Shown: piece after piece, positions 36,801 through 45,523 of the stretch
How the letters are laid out: each line of letters starts with the position of its first letter
Numbering within the stretch: the stretch's first letter is position 1
Source: Paludibacteraceae bacterium
Lineage (GTDB): Bacteria; Bacteroidota; Bacteroidia; Bacteroidales; Paludibacteraceae
Length of the DNA: 64,000 bases
Direction of reading: 5' to 3'
Assembly: GCA_016937795.1 (NCBI GenBank)
Contig: JAFGVV010000049.1
Location: 172,466 to 236,465 of the forward strand
Translations under genes and position numbers: made by a program
The notes under the pieces: model-generated
What the model saw: only the letters and a program-made list of their open reading frames with translations
Databases searched by the model: none
What the model was told of the DNA's origin: nothing

Positions 36801-37471
36801 GCAGCATCCACCAACGACACGATACCTCCGGTATTTGTCTGGCTCGAAACTGAACCCGAGAAAAATACATTCTCAATGTCCACATCCACTGCAGTTCCCA
36901 AAATACCACCAGCCTGATAGGTTCTTGAAATTACTATAGCTGTAGAGTAACAGTTTTGAATTAACGATTTGGCAGCCGGAGTAGAAGCAGCCGTTCCACC
37001 AATAATCCCTGCTACGTGGTCGTTACCCTGAACCAAACCGGTAGAATAACACTCAGTGACTTTCGAAGCATAGGATTTACCAATAAAAGGAGCCACATCC
37101 TGTGTTCCGTTCAGATTTACATCTTCGAGACCAAGTTTCTTAATCTCAGCATTTTTGGCCACACCAAACAAACCAACTCTGCTATTTGCAGTTACAGTTG
37201 TTTTCAGACCTTTAATAATATGACCATTACCATCCAAAACACCGGTAAACGGAGTTGCTTCAGAACCAATAGGAGTCCATTCCTCTGTTAAAACCAAATC
37301 GGCAGTAAGTTTATAACTTCCGGCCAGATCCTTTGCAATGTCTTTAAGTCCCTGCACTGTGGAAATTTCAGTTTGACCGAACACTATAGCCGGCAACAAA
37401 CCAATCAAAGCCAGACATACAGTACGCAATGCCCGCTTGTGGAGCTGAAAACTTAATGTAATCTTTCTCAT
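33854..37471 (-). CDS. Secreted GLUG-repeat protein with Ig-like domains, T9SS tail
   Basis: A 1205-residue surface or secreted protein with a signal segment ending PAIVFGQ. It has three large repeats, each a GLUG-type beta-helix unit (pattern LDGNGHIIKGL, GLFGVAKNAEIKKLGLEDVN, GIIGGTA, NCYST, GGILGTA) plus in two cases an Ig-like/BIG2 spacer (for example VENSNPAVATIDATGTI). The C-terminus is a type IX tail (AIDVYNVNGMLVARING to the end). GLUG repeats occur in adhesins and in some IgA1 peptidase-like proteins; no catalytic motif is visible. It is a paralog of the next gene upstream. A surface glycan- or host-protein-binding role is inferred from its place next to SusC. Repeated DNA inside the gene could recombine. 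Confidence 0.85.
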   Translation of the reverse strand: MRKITLSFQLHKRALRTVCLALIGLLPAIVFGQTEISTVQGLKDIAKDLAGSYKLTADLVLTEEWTPIGSEATPFTGVLDGNGHIIKGLKTTVTANSRVGLFGVAKNAEIKKLGLEDVNLNGTQDVAPFIGKSYASKVTECYSTGLVQGNDHVAGIIGGTAASTPAAKSLIQNCYSTAIVISRTYQAGGILGTAVDVDIENVFFSGSVSSQTNTGGIVSLVDAATAELGATANTITNSLAAGPFVKGGTVHRVLGNAAGRAITLTNNYANEEMLVNTAVVDPMNDTEYGSALAQGESKTAAEFKEAAFYSTTLNWSAEIWNATNGSLPVLKWQTVPASVDQIIGLPTAEIKLEAGMSTQVQLYSAFGKAVTVENSNPAVATIDATGTIDALSSGTTTITVSTEASAIAQAVSKTFIVKVITISGEIRTAEDLDNIRYKLDGVYTLMNDITLTASWTPISEFKGTLNGNGYVVKGLSYNDPAVNNVGLFASTSGATITKLGIEDARLIGNADVGGIVGNAKDGTQISECYVANSYIEGRDHVGSIVGAARYASLISNCYGTATIYSRQYQAAGIAGILQEASIDKCFFSGIVSISGGGSNVGGMTSLLDGGTVESTIISNCVTLAPYLIGNNVCRIMGTANGKEYSLLNNYARTDVFRGKTVNSLSGISLEDANMGTDKLHGENVSPADAKTNDFYTNTLGWDTENVWFISGDEEIYPILKWQSKPVTPSIIGVPEDVKIKKGTSVKVKVYGSMGQAVYYDSPQTDQIVNVWPEYDPNTGEILYVLFGTDDAELGIGTAVINMTSEATTSMAEAAASFSIEVLDPESLRKDIRTADDLVNIKNDLMADYVLKAHIDLSSIADWSPIGTATTPFKGSLDGNGYVIRNMKSSRSTTNLIGMFGVAQDAVFKNIALEDVNLVGNQDVGGIVGKGVGVTITKSYVTGVLEGNDHVGSIAGGIYGGGTTNISDCYSPATVKTRNYQGGGLLGVASSTNLSNSYFSGTVTSTAATLGWTHNTGGLVGLVEDANVFINACVSGASSVTGGTANPYVARGDAESTLINCVFRADMAVSAPADADNPGSAQPDPSEARELSALTTEGLYTGLSWDFETIWTITNGNFPTLKGVGTISAIDELPADLAKYIAYTANGKVVIKGTSNAAIDVYNVNGMLVARINGSSVQSEVELSSKGVYLVRINEGGKSVVLKVIF

Positions 37472-37524
37472 GTTTGCAAAATTTAATTATTAGTAATTAG
37501 TGTTGATTTGAGAGTTTTTTATAG

Positions 37525-37576
37525 AGAAATCAGATTCAGGCAGAAGGGCCTTATAAACCCTTCAAACCTGATTTCT
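37525..37576 (-). terminator. Hairpin after the second GLUG gene
   Basis: Stem AGAAATCAG (37525-37533) pairs with CTGATTTCT (37568-37576), with inner AAGGG/CCCTT pairing. It is located between the stop at 37590 and the start of the next gene at 37471. A probable partial terminator. Confidence 0.55.
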
Positions 37577-37589
37577 GATATTTTAATTC

Positions 37590-40500
37590 TTAGAAAGCAA
37601 TTACTTTGTAAATAGTATTTTCGTTATTAATACGAATCAGGAAAACACCTTTTGCATTTAGTGTAAACTGATTTTCTCCGTTTTGAAGTTGCTTAACCTG
37701 TTGTCCGTTTACATTAAAGACTGATACAGCAGCATTTTCAGTTCCCTGAACATGTAATACACCATTGCTCACAAAGACTTTGTATTTATCTGCCACTTTG
37801 TTGTTTTCCACATCGGTAGTCAGGCGAAGATTGAGCAACATTGGGAAGGCATTTGCTCTGATTGTCCAGATTGTTGTAAAATCCCAACCCATAGCTGTAT
37901 AAGTATTTCCATTCTGAAAATCGGACAATGATTTTTGAGTCGAAACATCGGGTAATACATTTCCACCATTGTTTCCTACAGTTCCGGTAATTACCATATC
38001 AGTGCGATAGAATGAATTATTGATTGTTGCTGCACCACGTGCGACGAAAGGATGAGGAGTTCCACCGGTAACAGCAGAGGCTGTGGAAACTACATTGTCC
38101 ATAATTACGTTTGCATCTTCGGTAAGTGAAATAATTCCGGCAGCATTGCGCATCCAGTCGGTTTGAGGTGCAGTCACAGTACCTGAGAAATAACTGTTTG
38201 AAACATTTGTACTGGCAGCTACTCCGAGCAGTCCACCCACCTGAGAACTACGGGTTGACACTGATGCATCCGAATAGCAATTTGCAATGTTTGAAGTTGC
38301 ACCACTGAAAGTTCCACCTGCAATAGCGCCCACATGGTCGTTTCCTTCAATAGTTCCCGACACATAAACTTCCGAAATACTGGTTCCAATGGCTTTTCCT
38401 ACAAGCCCGGCTACATCCTGACTACCAATCACATTTACCTGTTTTAGCGCCAGTTTTTTAATTGTAGCACCTGTTGTGACTCCAAATAATGCCTGAATAT
38501 TCTGCGATGCCTGATTGATGGTAAGACCTGAAATTGTATATCCGTTACCTTCGAAAGTACCTGTAAATGGCGAAGAAGTAGTACCAATCGGCGTCCAGTT
38601 GGTTTCGGATGAGATATTAAGATTGTTCATCAAAATAAATTTGCGCGAAAGGTTGTTTTTTACATTCACCAGATCGGCCACTGTATAAATTTCAAGACTT
38701 ACATTGGGGTCGATCACTTCCACATCGAATGTAACCGGACTTGAAACCAGATACGATTTGGTTACCGAATTAATTGTAACAGCAGTTGAGCCCTGTTGTA
38801 ATCCTGAAATTTCAACAGCATTTACAACCGGATTCAACCCAACAACTTCGTTTGAGGCAGCTGTGTAAGTCAGTGCCTGTCCCAAACTTCCCCATGCTCT
38901 TACAGTAGTTGCACTTCCGCCTACTGCTGCATTTTTCTTGTCGGTATTAACACCCAAAACCTGAACATTCACAGGCGATTGTTGCCATTTAAGTGTAGGA
39001 TAAATCTGTCCTTCTTCAAGCATATTCCATATATTGCTCAAATCCCAACCAAGAGTGGTAGTATAAAAATCAGCAGTGGTAGCCTGCGTTTTGGTTGCAT
39101 TTGCACCATGAAGTTTATCGGTGCCCACATTCACATCATTTGCGGGTATAATACTCAAATTAATTACAGACGATCCTCTTAAAACTGTTTCGAGTGCATA
39201 ATTATTGGTAAGCGTTACAGGTTTTCCGTTGGCCGAAGCAAGAATACGGCAAACACTTGATCCCAAATGATATGGCGCCATCGAGATGCTGTTCGAAATC
39301 ACATTGGTTGTTCCACCATCAATAAGCGACACAATACCACCTGCATTCGAAGAACCTGATGTAGTATACGACAATCCTGAGAAATAGCATTTGTTTACAG
39401 TTCCATCAACCAGAATACCGGCAATACCGGCTACCTGATACTGACGTGAAGCTATTTTTGCTGTACCGTAACAGTTTTCAGCTATCGAAGCTGTTTTCAA
39501 CGCTCCGGCAATTGCACCCACATGGTCGCGACCTTCAATGTAACTATTAGCCACATAACATTCGCGAATACTTGTTCCGGTAGCTATGCCCACGATGCCA
39601 CCCACATCGGCATTACCCACAAGATTTGCATTTTCGATACCAAGTTTTTGAATTGTGGCATTGGTTGTATAAGCAAACAAACCTACAGCATTCATATCGC
39701 TGTTATTGTATTTCAGACCTTTGATTATATGACCATTTCCATCCAGTGTTCCGGTAAACGGATTTGCAGAAGTTCCGAAAGGCAGCCAGTTTACAGCAGT
39801 CATGTCAATATCGCTCATCAGTTTATATTTACGGGCGAGTCCTTCTTTAATGCTTAATAAATCCTGAGCATTATGAATTTCGGCACTGATTGCAGGATCG
39901 TAAACCTCTACATTAAAGTTTACAGCAGCCGGAGTTAGATATGCTTTTGTGACCGAAGTAGCAGCAAACGCCACTGTGCCTAAAGCAGCACCGGTAAGTG
40001 TCAGTCCATTATCAATTACTGATTCGGCAAAAACTGAAGTGGCAGGGTGAGTAATGTTTACAGTCTGACCGTAATTTCCATACGCACGAAGGGTAAGTGT
40101 GCCGGCAATGGTCAGGCCTTTTTTGAGCGAGCTTACACCAACAACCGAAGCAGCATAAGGAGTTTTCTGCCATTTGAGTACCGGATAAATCTGACCTTCT
40201 TCGGGTAATGTCCATACATTGGTCATATCCCAGCCCAAAGTTGTTCCGTAAAATGAAGTTCCCTGAGCGTTCGATTTTGTAACTTCAGCTCCGTGTAGTT
40301 TATCGGCTCCCACATTTGCGTCAGAAGAAGGAATGGTTGCCAACGCACTTAACGAACCTGCTTTTAAAAAACCATCGAGTCCGTAATTATTGGTAAGCGT
40401 GTTTGCGCGACCACCGGTATTAGCAAGCACTTTGCAAACTGTGCCACCTAAAACATAAGGAGCAAGGGAAACCGAGTTTGAAATTACATTATTTGTTCCT

Positions 40501-41156
40501 CCATCGATAAGTGCAACCAAACCGCCCACATTCGAAGATCCTGATGTAGTATACACAATACCTGAAAAGTAACAACGATTAATAGTAGCATCCACAATAA
40601 TTCCGGCAATACCAGCTACCTGATACTGACGCGAAACAACTTCGGCATTTCCGTAACTATCAGTCACCGTAGTTCCGGTTTTAAGCGCTCCGGCTATTGA
40701 ACCTACGTGATCACGTCCTTCAATGTTGCTATTAGCCACATAACATTCGCTGATGGTTGTTCCGGTAGCAATACCTACAATACCACCCACATCGGCATTT
40801 CCAACGAGATTTGCGTTTTCAATACCAAGTTTTGTGATAGTAGCATCTGTGGTCGTTGCAAAAAGTCCCACTGAATTTGTGGTAGGAGTATTTACATTTA
40901 AACCTTTAATCACAAAACCGTTTCCATTAAAAGTTCCCGTAAAACCTGCGACAGGCGTCCAGGATGAAGTAAGCGTAATGTCAGCTGTCAGTCGGTACGA
41001 GCCAGCCTTGTTATTTACAATATCACGCAATTGTTGTTCGGTTGAAATGTCAACCTGTGCAAAAACACCCAGAGAAAAGCAAAACGAAAGTAAAACCAAC
41101 AGCAAAGTCTTTCGGCTTTTGAATACTGTTGTGGAAGAAGTAGTGATTTTTTCCAT
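37590..41156 (-). CDS. Secreted GLUG-repeat protein with Ig-like domains, T9SS tail (paralog)
   Basis: A 1188-residue protein with the same design as its downstream neighbour: signal segment to LGVFAQ, then three repeats each holding a beta-helix of GLUG units (FNGNGFVIKGLNVN, GLFATTTDATITKLGIEN, GGIVGIATGTTISECYV, HVGSIAGAL, GIAGIIVDATINRCYFSG) and an Ig-like spacer (about 75 residues, PAAVNFNVEVYDP). A type IX sorting tail closes it (VSVFNVNGQQVKQLQNG to the end). Repeats one and two are very similar to each other over long stretches, suggesting recent internal duplication. It is the first gene downstream of the hybrid regulator's stop and has a possible promoter with a palindrome in the 302 bp leader, so it may head the regulated operon. 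Confidence 0.85.
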   Translation of the reverse strand: MEKITTSSTTVFKSRKTLLLVLLSFCFSLGVFAQVDISTEQQLRDIVNNKAGSYRLTADITLTSSWTPVAGFTGTFNGNGFVIKGLNVNTPTTNSVGLFATTTDATITKLGIENANLVGNADVGGIVGIATGTTISECYVANSNIEGRDHVGSIAGALKTGTTVTDSYGNAEVVSRQYQVAGIAGIIVDATINRCYFSGIVYTTSGSSNVGGLVALIDGGTNNVISNSVSLAPYVLGGTVCKVLANTGGRANTLTNNYGLDGFLKAGSLSALATIPSSDANVGADKLHGAEVTKSNAQGTSFYGTTLGWDMTNVWTLPEEGQIYPVLKWQKTPYAASVVGVSSLKKGLTIAGTLTLRAYGNYGQTVNITHPATSVFAESVIDNGLTLTGAALGTVAFAATSVTKAYLTPAAVNFNVEVYDPAISAEIHNAQDLLSIKEGLARKYKLMSDIDMTAVNWLPFGTSANPFTGTLDGNGHIIKGLKYNNSDMNAVGLFAYTTNATIQKLGIENANLVGNADVGGIVGIATGTSIRECYVANSYIEGRDHVGAIAGALKTASIAENCYGTAKIASRQYQVAGIAGILVDGTVNKCYFSGLSYTTSGSSNAGGIVSLIDGGTTNVISNSISMAPYHLGSSVCRILASANGKPVTLTNNYALETVLRGSSVINLSIIPANDVNVGTDKLHGANATKTQATTADFYTTTLGWDLSNIWNMLEEGQIYPTLKWQQSPVNVQVLGVNTDKKNAAVGGSATTVRAWGSLGQALTYTAASNEVVGLNPVVNAVEISGLQQGSTAVTINSVTKSYLVSSPVTFDVEVIDPNVSLEIYTVADLVNVKNNLSRKFILMNNLNISSETNWTPIGTTSSPFTGTFEGNGYTISGLTINQASQNIQALFGVTTGATIKKLALKQVNVIGSQDVAGLVGKAIGTSISEVYVSGTIEGNDHVGAIAGGTFSGATSNIANCYSDASVSTRSSQVGGLLGVAASTNVSNSYFSGTVTAPQTDWMRNAAGIISLTEDANVIMDNVVSTASAVTGGTPHPFVARGAATINNSFYRTDMVITGTVGNNGGNVLPDVSTQKSLSDFQNGNTYTAMGWDFTTIWTIRANAFPMLLNLRLTTDVENNKVADKYKVFVSNGVLHVQGTENAAVSVFNVNGQQVKQLQNGENQFTLNAKGVFLIRINNENTIYKVIAF

Positions 41157-41458
41157 TTTTGATTGATTTTAATGATTGAATAAATACATTTAAAAAAGAG
41201 TAATGCTATTCACAGTTTTATCCGACCAAAAACATATAACAATTCATAATATATGCTTGTAATCTTAAAAACTGACACAAACATACTCAACTTAAATAGC
41301 GAATTGTGTGTCACAATCAATCAAAAATGTATCAGACAGTCAAAAAAGCAAGGAATCGAGATACAGAAATAAAACACTTATAATCAACAATATATTTCGC
41401 ATTACAAACCTGAAATGTAAAATAAAAACATTGCTACAAATGTTTGAACATGAAAAAA
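41157..41458. promoter_or_regulatory. Leader region of the SusCD operon with promoter box and palindrome
   Basis: A 302 bp gap without a gene. On the minus strand TATGTTTG (41285-41278) fits the -7 consensus. Eighteen bp further upstream lies a perfect 13-bp palindrome, TTGTG-TGT-CACAA (41304-41316), at the place where an activator would bind. The hybrid regulator encoded next door has an AraC-type DNA-binding domain and is the obvious candidate, but AraC proteins usually prefer direct repeats, so this is only a suggestion. Confidence 0.4.
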
Positions 41459-44400
41459 TCAGACATCATCGTCGGGATTGTGTATCAGGCGATATTCCTT
41501 GGGTGTACTGTTGTATAATTTTGAAAACTCACGGTAAAAATAAGAACGGTTATTAATGCCCACTTTATAAATAATTTCCTTTACCGACATGTTCGACGAC
41601 AACAGTAAACGGGCTGCTACAGAAAAACGATAACGCTTGATAAATTCACTCGGCGATAGCGTTGTCACAGCTTTTAGTTTACGATAAAATGCCTGTGGAT
41701 TCATTCGCAGCTGTTCTGAAATATATTCGGGTCGCAATTCGCCGACCGACATATTTTTATCAATAATCTGCCTTACCAAAGTTAGAAATTGCTGATCTTC
41801 ATGATGCATCATCTGTCCACCTTTAAGCTCTATTGCACTCAGAGGTGAGTTGTAAAAATCTTTCAAAGCGCTTTTCTTTTCGATTAACTTTTCGATAGTG
41901 GTTCGCAAATACGACAAATTGAAAGGTTTGGTCAGATAAAAGTCGGCACCATATTCCAAACCGGCTATCTGATCTTCCATCGAGTTTTTAGCCGAAATAA
42001 TAATCACAGGAATATGCGCAGTAAAATTATTGGATTTCAGGCGCTTCACTAAATCACTACCATCCAGTTCACCGGGCATCATAAGGTCTGCCACAATCAA
42101 TTCGGGCAGTTCATTATCAAGCAGTTCGAGAGCTTCCTGAGCACTATATGCTTCGATAATATCATATTTATCCTGAATTAACTCCGATACCATCCACACA
42201 ATATCCTTATTGTCGTCTACAATCAGAATTTTTTTGCGAACTGAAACGCGCGGCGTCAGCTTTGGCACTTTGGCCGGAATCCCTGGTTCTGATTTTGCTT
42301 CCACTTCATTCTCCGACTTACAATTTTCCTCAACCAAAGGCAGATAAACCAAAAACTCAGCAAATTCCCCTACTTCGCTCTTTACATCCACACGTCCTTT
42401 CAGCATTCTTATCATACTGTAGCAAATAGCAAGTCCGAGCCCGTTGCGCGACGAAAAATCCATGTAACTATTCTGTTCCATATTGTCCAGAATCCGGAAA
42501 CGGTCGAAAACCTTTTGAATTTCGGTATCAGGAATACCCTTTCCGGTATTGTACACTGAAATAAGCAGTTCATTGTTTTCAAGTGTCACTTTCACATCGA
42601 TAATTCCATAATCGGGCGTGTACTTAAATGCATTCGACAACAAATTCATCATGATTTTATTGAAACAGGAAACATCCGTATTCCAATACAAATCAGCAGG
42701 ATAAGTAAATTTAAAATCAATTTTACTACGTTCGGCAGAATCAGCAAAACCCATTTGTATGGTTTTCAGCGTTTCGTCAAGATTCACGCGCGAAATACTA
42801 CAAATCTGATCGCCAAATTCTTCGCGCTTGCTGAAATTTATTATTTCGTGAATCAGTAGTTGTAAGCGATCCACATTGGCTCTGAGTAAACCGGCATATT
42901 TTCGTATATATTCATCCGAATTCCGATATTCAATAATGCGTTCGCACGGGCCCTGAATAAGCGTTAACGGAGTAAGAAATTCATGTGTGATATTGGTAAA
43001 AAACTTCATCTTTGTTTCATAAAGATCTTCTTTATTTTTCTCCATCACCTGTTGTTTAAAAGCCTGACGTTTAAGCATATTACGACGCGAATTCCAGCGG
43101 AAAAATGCAAAAACAAGAGCCACAAACAATACAAAATATAACACTTTGGCTAAATTAGTCAAATACCAGGGCGGCCGTATCACAATGATCAAACTGAAAA
43201 ACTCCGACTCTTCATCAAATACATCATATTTATATTTTACATTGAGCTGATATTTTCCGGGAGGTAGTGAATTAAATTTCGCAGTATTCTGATCATCAGC
43301 ATTGTACCAGTCATTGCTGTAATTTTCGAGTTGATAGAGGTATTCGATATTGGCTCCACGCACAAAATCAATGGCCACAAACGAAACCGAAAAAGTATTG
43401 CGATCGTAACCAAGCTCCAGATATTCTCCGTTTCTGTTTTTTCGCATATACGGAGCAATATTCTCTTTTACGCCATTCGTAATAAGGCAATTGAACTGCA
43501 CCTGGGGCGAAAAACTTTTATGATCGGGAATGTTTTGTTCAATCCAGACCACACCATCAATTCCACCAAAAAATATGCGATCGGTGTAAGGACATTTATA
43601 ATCGGCATTATCACTGAATTCAATCACATTCAGGCCCGTATACTTTATATATTTATGAAACACATTGTTGGTCGGATTGTATTTTTCCAGTCCGCGGTTG
43701 GTGCTCATCCACAAGCAACCGGTTTTGTCTTCCTGCATGCCGTGAATCATTTCACGCATTCCGCTACGTGTTTTATTCGGCACTTCCGTCAACTTTTCGC
43801 CCGACTCCGACAGCTTCAGCAATCCGGCACAGGAGCCGAAATAAAATGTAGAATCGTGCGCATAGCAACTCGTCAGAATATCGTCGACAGGTGAATTAAA
43901 CTGCTTTCCGGAAGTGATAAAGCTGTATTCGTATGAATTTACATTGAAGCGAATCACCCCATCGCCCCTACTCCCAATCCATAAAATCCCGTTGTTATCT
44001 TTGCGGATAGAAAATAAATCATTGACCGTTTTTTTATTCCTTTCAAATTCAAACGCTTTCACATCCTTTGCTATCAATGATTTTCCGCTTTTGAAATAAC
44101 TCACCCTGAGTAAACCATAAGTAGATGTAGCCAACCATAGTACGCTATCGTTTTGTTCAACCAAGGCGTGAACGGCACGCACCTGCGTTCCTGTATTATT
44201 GATTACATTATAAATTCGCTGATCGGAATTTGAAAAATAAGAAAGTCCGGGTCCATCAGTTCCCAACCAGATAATATTGTGATAAACACTGTTTCGGATG
44301 TAAAAAATCTGATCACTCGACAAACCATCGCCAACTTTATAACGGGTAACTGCTGAGGCAGGAACCGGTTGATCGGCAAAATGTTCATAGTTCTTAATCC

Positions 44401-45508
44401 TGATAAGTCCATCCCCCTTTGTTCCAATCCAAAGCGTATTCGAAGCATCTGTAAAAATTGAACGAATGGGTTTCTTCACCTGAACAGGCAATGCCGACGA
44501 CGAAATTGTATTGAAAATAGAGGTTTTTACACCATAAATCTGCACTCCCTGTCCATCCGAACCAATCCACATAATGTCCTGATATCTGTCCTTGGCCAGA
44601 CAAAACACTCCGGTGCTCATATCCAACATTTCCTCTCTGTACTTATGTGCAGTCACAAGTTTTAAAATGCCACTTCCCTTGAACGAAATCCACAAATCAT
44701 CATGAAAACTTACAATGGATGAAATGCCTCCATAACGTTGAGTGAGATGTGCAATATTGTGGATATAATTGTTTTTTCTGCGCTCAATATCATACGAATA
44801 CAGATCGCCCGAAGCGCTAACCAAATGTATCAGTCCGTTATCTTCGAAAGCCACACTCAAATTGCCGGCATTCAGCGTAATTGTCAAAGGTTCGATAAGC
44901 GGCAAACGGCTTTTCCCTGAATCTTTAATAGTAACTTTCAGGCGCCACATTTGACCATTTATCGAAATTATCCATAAAAAACCGGAGCGATCGAAAAAAG
45001 TGCTTATCACCGTACCGGGATCGAGTTCTTTGAAAGCCACATCGATAAACTTGTGTGCAGGTTTGTCGTAAACCGATAAAAAACCCTTTTTGGCTACAAT
45101 ACAAGTCATATCATTTCCATTCGAAGCCAAATGAAACGGATATCCGTATTTGGGGTAATGCTCCACTACCCTGTTTTTCTCCACCGAAAATTTATTGAAA
45201 CCAATATAGGTCGACAACCAGAGACAGTTGTCGCCGGCGCCCTGAATATTATGTATGATATTGCTCGACTGTACATTATTGATACTTTCGTCGAGCCCGA
45301 ATGATTCAATAAACTTACCATCGTAGCGATTCAGTCCGTTGTAGGTACCAACCCACATAAAACCGTTTTCGTCCTGATACATAGACAAAACCGCACTGTT
45401 CGAAAGGCCGGCACGACTGTCGATTCGTTGCACATGATAAGGAATGGCGTGAAGCAGCCAAATATAAATACTAAATAAAAATAATATCAGGTATCTTTTA
45501 TTTTTCAT
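41459..45508 (-). CDS. Hybrid two-component regulator (HTCS), histidine kinase and AraC response regulator in one chain
   Basis: A 1349-residue inner-membrane sensor; the ATG at 45508 precedes the signal/TM segment (YLILFLFSIYIWLLHAI). The periplasmic part has two seven-bladed propellers (repeats such as DENGFMWVGTYNGLNRYDG and DNNGILWIGSRGDGVIRF), then a Y_Y_Y domain (EYLYQLENYSNDWYN, LPPGKYQLNVKYKYD). A TM helix follows (VLYFVLFVALVFAFF). The cytoplasmic part has HisKA with His842 in NITHEFLTPLTLI, HATPase (NLLSNAFKYTPD, GLGLAICYSMIRMLKG), a receiver with Asp1141 in VADLMMPG, and an AraC-type HTH (GINNRSYFYREFSKLYN). HTCS proteins bind a breakdown product of their target glycan and activate the local operon. 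It is embedded between a GH92 gene and the GLUG/SusCD genes. Confidence 0.95.
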   Translation of the reverse strand: MKNKRYLILFLFSIYIWLLHAIPYHVQRIDSRAGLSNSAVLSMYQDENGFMWVGTYNGLNRYDGKFIESFGLDESINNVQSSNIIHNIQGAGDNCLWLSTYIGFNKFSVEKNRVVEHYPKYGYPFHLASNGNDMTCIVAKKGFLSVYDKPAHKFIDVAFKELDPGTVISTFFDRSGFLWIISINGQMWRLKVTIKDSGKSRLPLIEPLTITLNAGNLSVAFEDNGLIHLVSASGDLYSYDIERRKNNYIHNIAHLTQRYGGISSIVSFHDDLWISFKGSGILKLVTAHKYREEMLDMSTGVFCLAKDRYQDIMWIGSDGQGVQIYGVKTSIFNTISSSALPVQVKKPIRSIFTDASNTLWIGTKGDGLIRIKNYEHFADQPVPASAVTRYKVGDGLSSDQIFYIRNSVYHNIIWLGTDGPGLSYFSNSDQRIYNVINNTGTQVRAVHALVEQNDSVLWLATSTYGLLRVSYFKSGKSLIAKDVKAFEFERNKKTVNDLFSIRKDNNGILWIGSRGDGVIRFNVNSYEYSFITSGKQFNSPVDDILTSCYAHDSTFYFGSCAGLLKLSESGEKLTEVPNKTRSGMREMIHGMQEDKTGCLWMSTNRGLEKYNPTNNVFHKYIKYTGLNVIEFSDNADYKCPYTDRIFFGGIDGVVWIEQNIPDHKSFSPQVQFNCLITNGVKENIAPYMRKNRNGEYLELGYDRNTFSVSFVAIDFVRGANIEYLYQLENYSNDWYNADDQNTAKFNSLPPGKYQLNVKYKYDVFDEESEFFSLIIVIRPPWYLTNLAKVLYFVLFVALVFAFFRWNSRRNMLKRQAFKQQVMEKNKEDLYETKMKFFTNITHEFLTPLTLIQGPCERIIEYRNSDEYIRKYAGLLRANVDRLQLLIHEIINFSKREEFGDQICSISRVNLDETLKTIQMGFADSAERSKIDFKFTYPADLYWNTDVSCFNKIMMNLLSNAFKYTPDYGIIDVKVTLENNELLISVYNTGKGIPDTEIQKVFDRFRILDNMEQNSYMDFSSRNGLGLAICYSMIRMLKGRVDVKSEVGEFAEFLVYLPLVEENCKSENEVEAKSEPGIPAKVPKLTPRVSVRKKILIVDDNKDIVWMVSELIQDKYDIIEAYSAQEALELLDNELPELIVADLMMPGELDGSDLVKRLKSNNFTAHIPVIIISAKNSMEDQIAGLEYGADFYLTKPFNLSYLRTTIEKLIEKKSALKDFYNSPLSAIELKGGQMMHHEDQQFLTLVRQIIDKNMSVGELRPEYISEQLRMNPQAFYRKLKAVTTLSPSEFIKRYRFSVAARLLLSSNMSVKEIIYKVGINNRSYFYREFSKLYNSTPKEYRLIHNPDDDV

Positions 45509-45523
45509 GCACAAGTCGTTTTT

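Noticed and set aside
33854..41156. Regular DNA repeats that might suggest a CRISPR or satellite array
   Set aside because: They keep reading frame and follow protein repeat units of variable spacing; no constant direct repeats with unique spacers.
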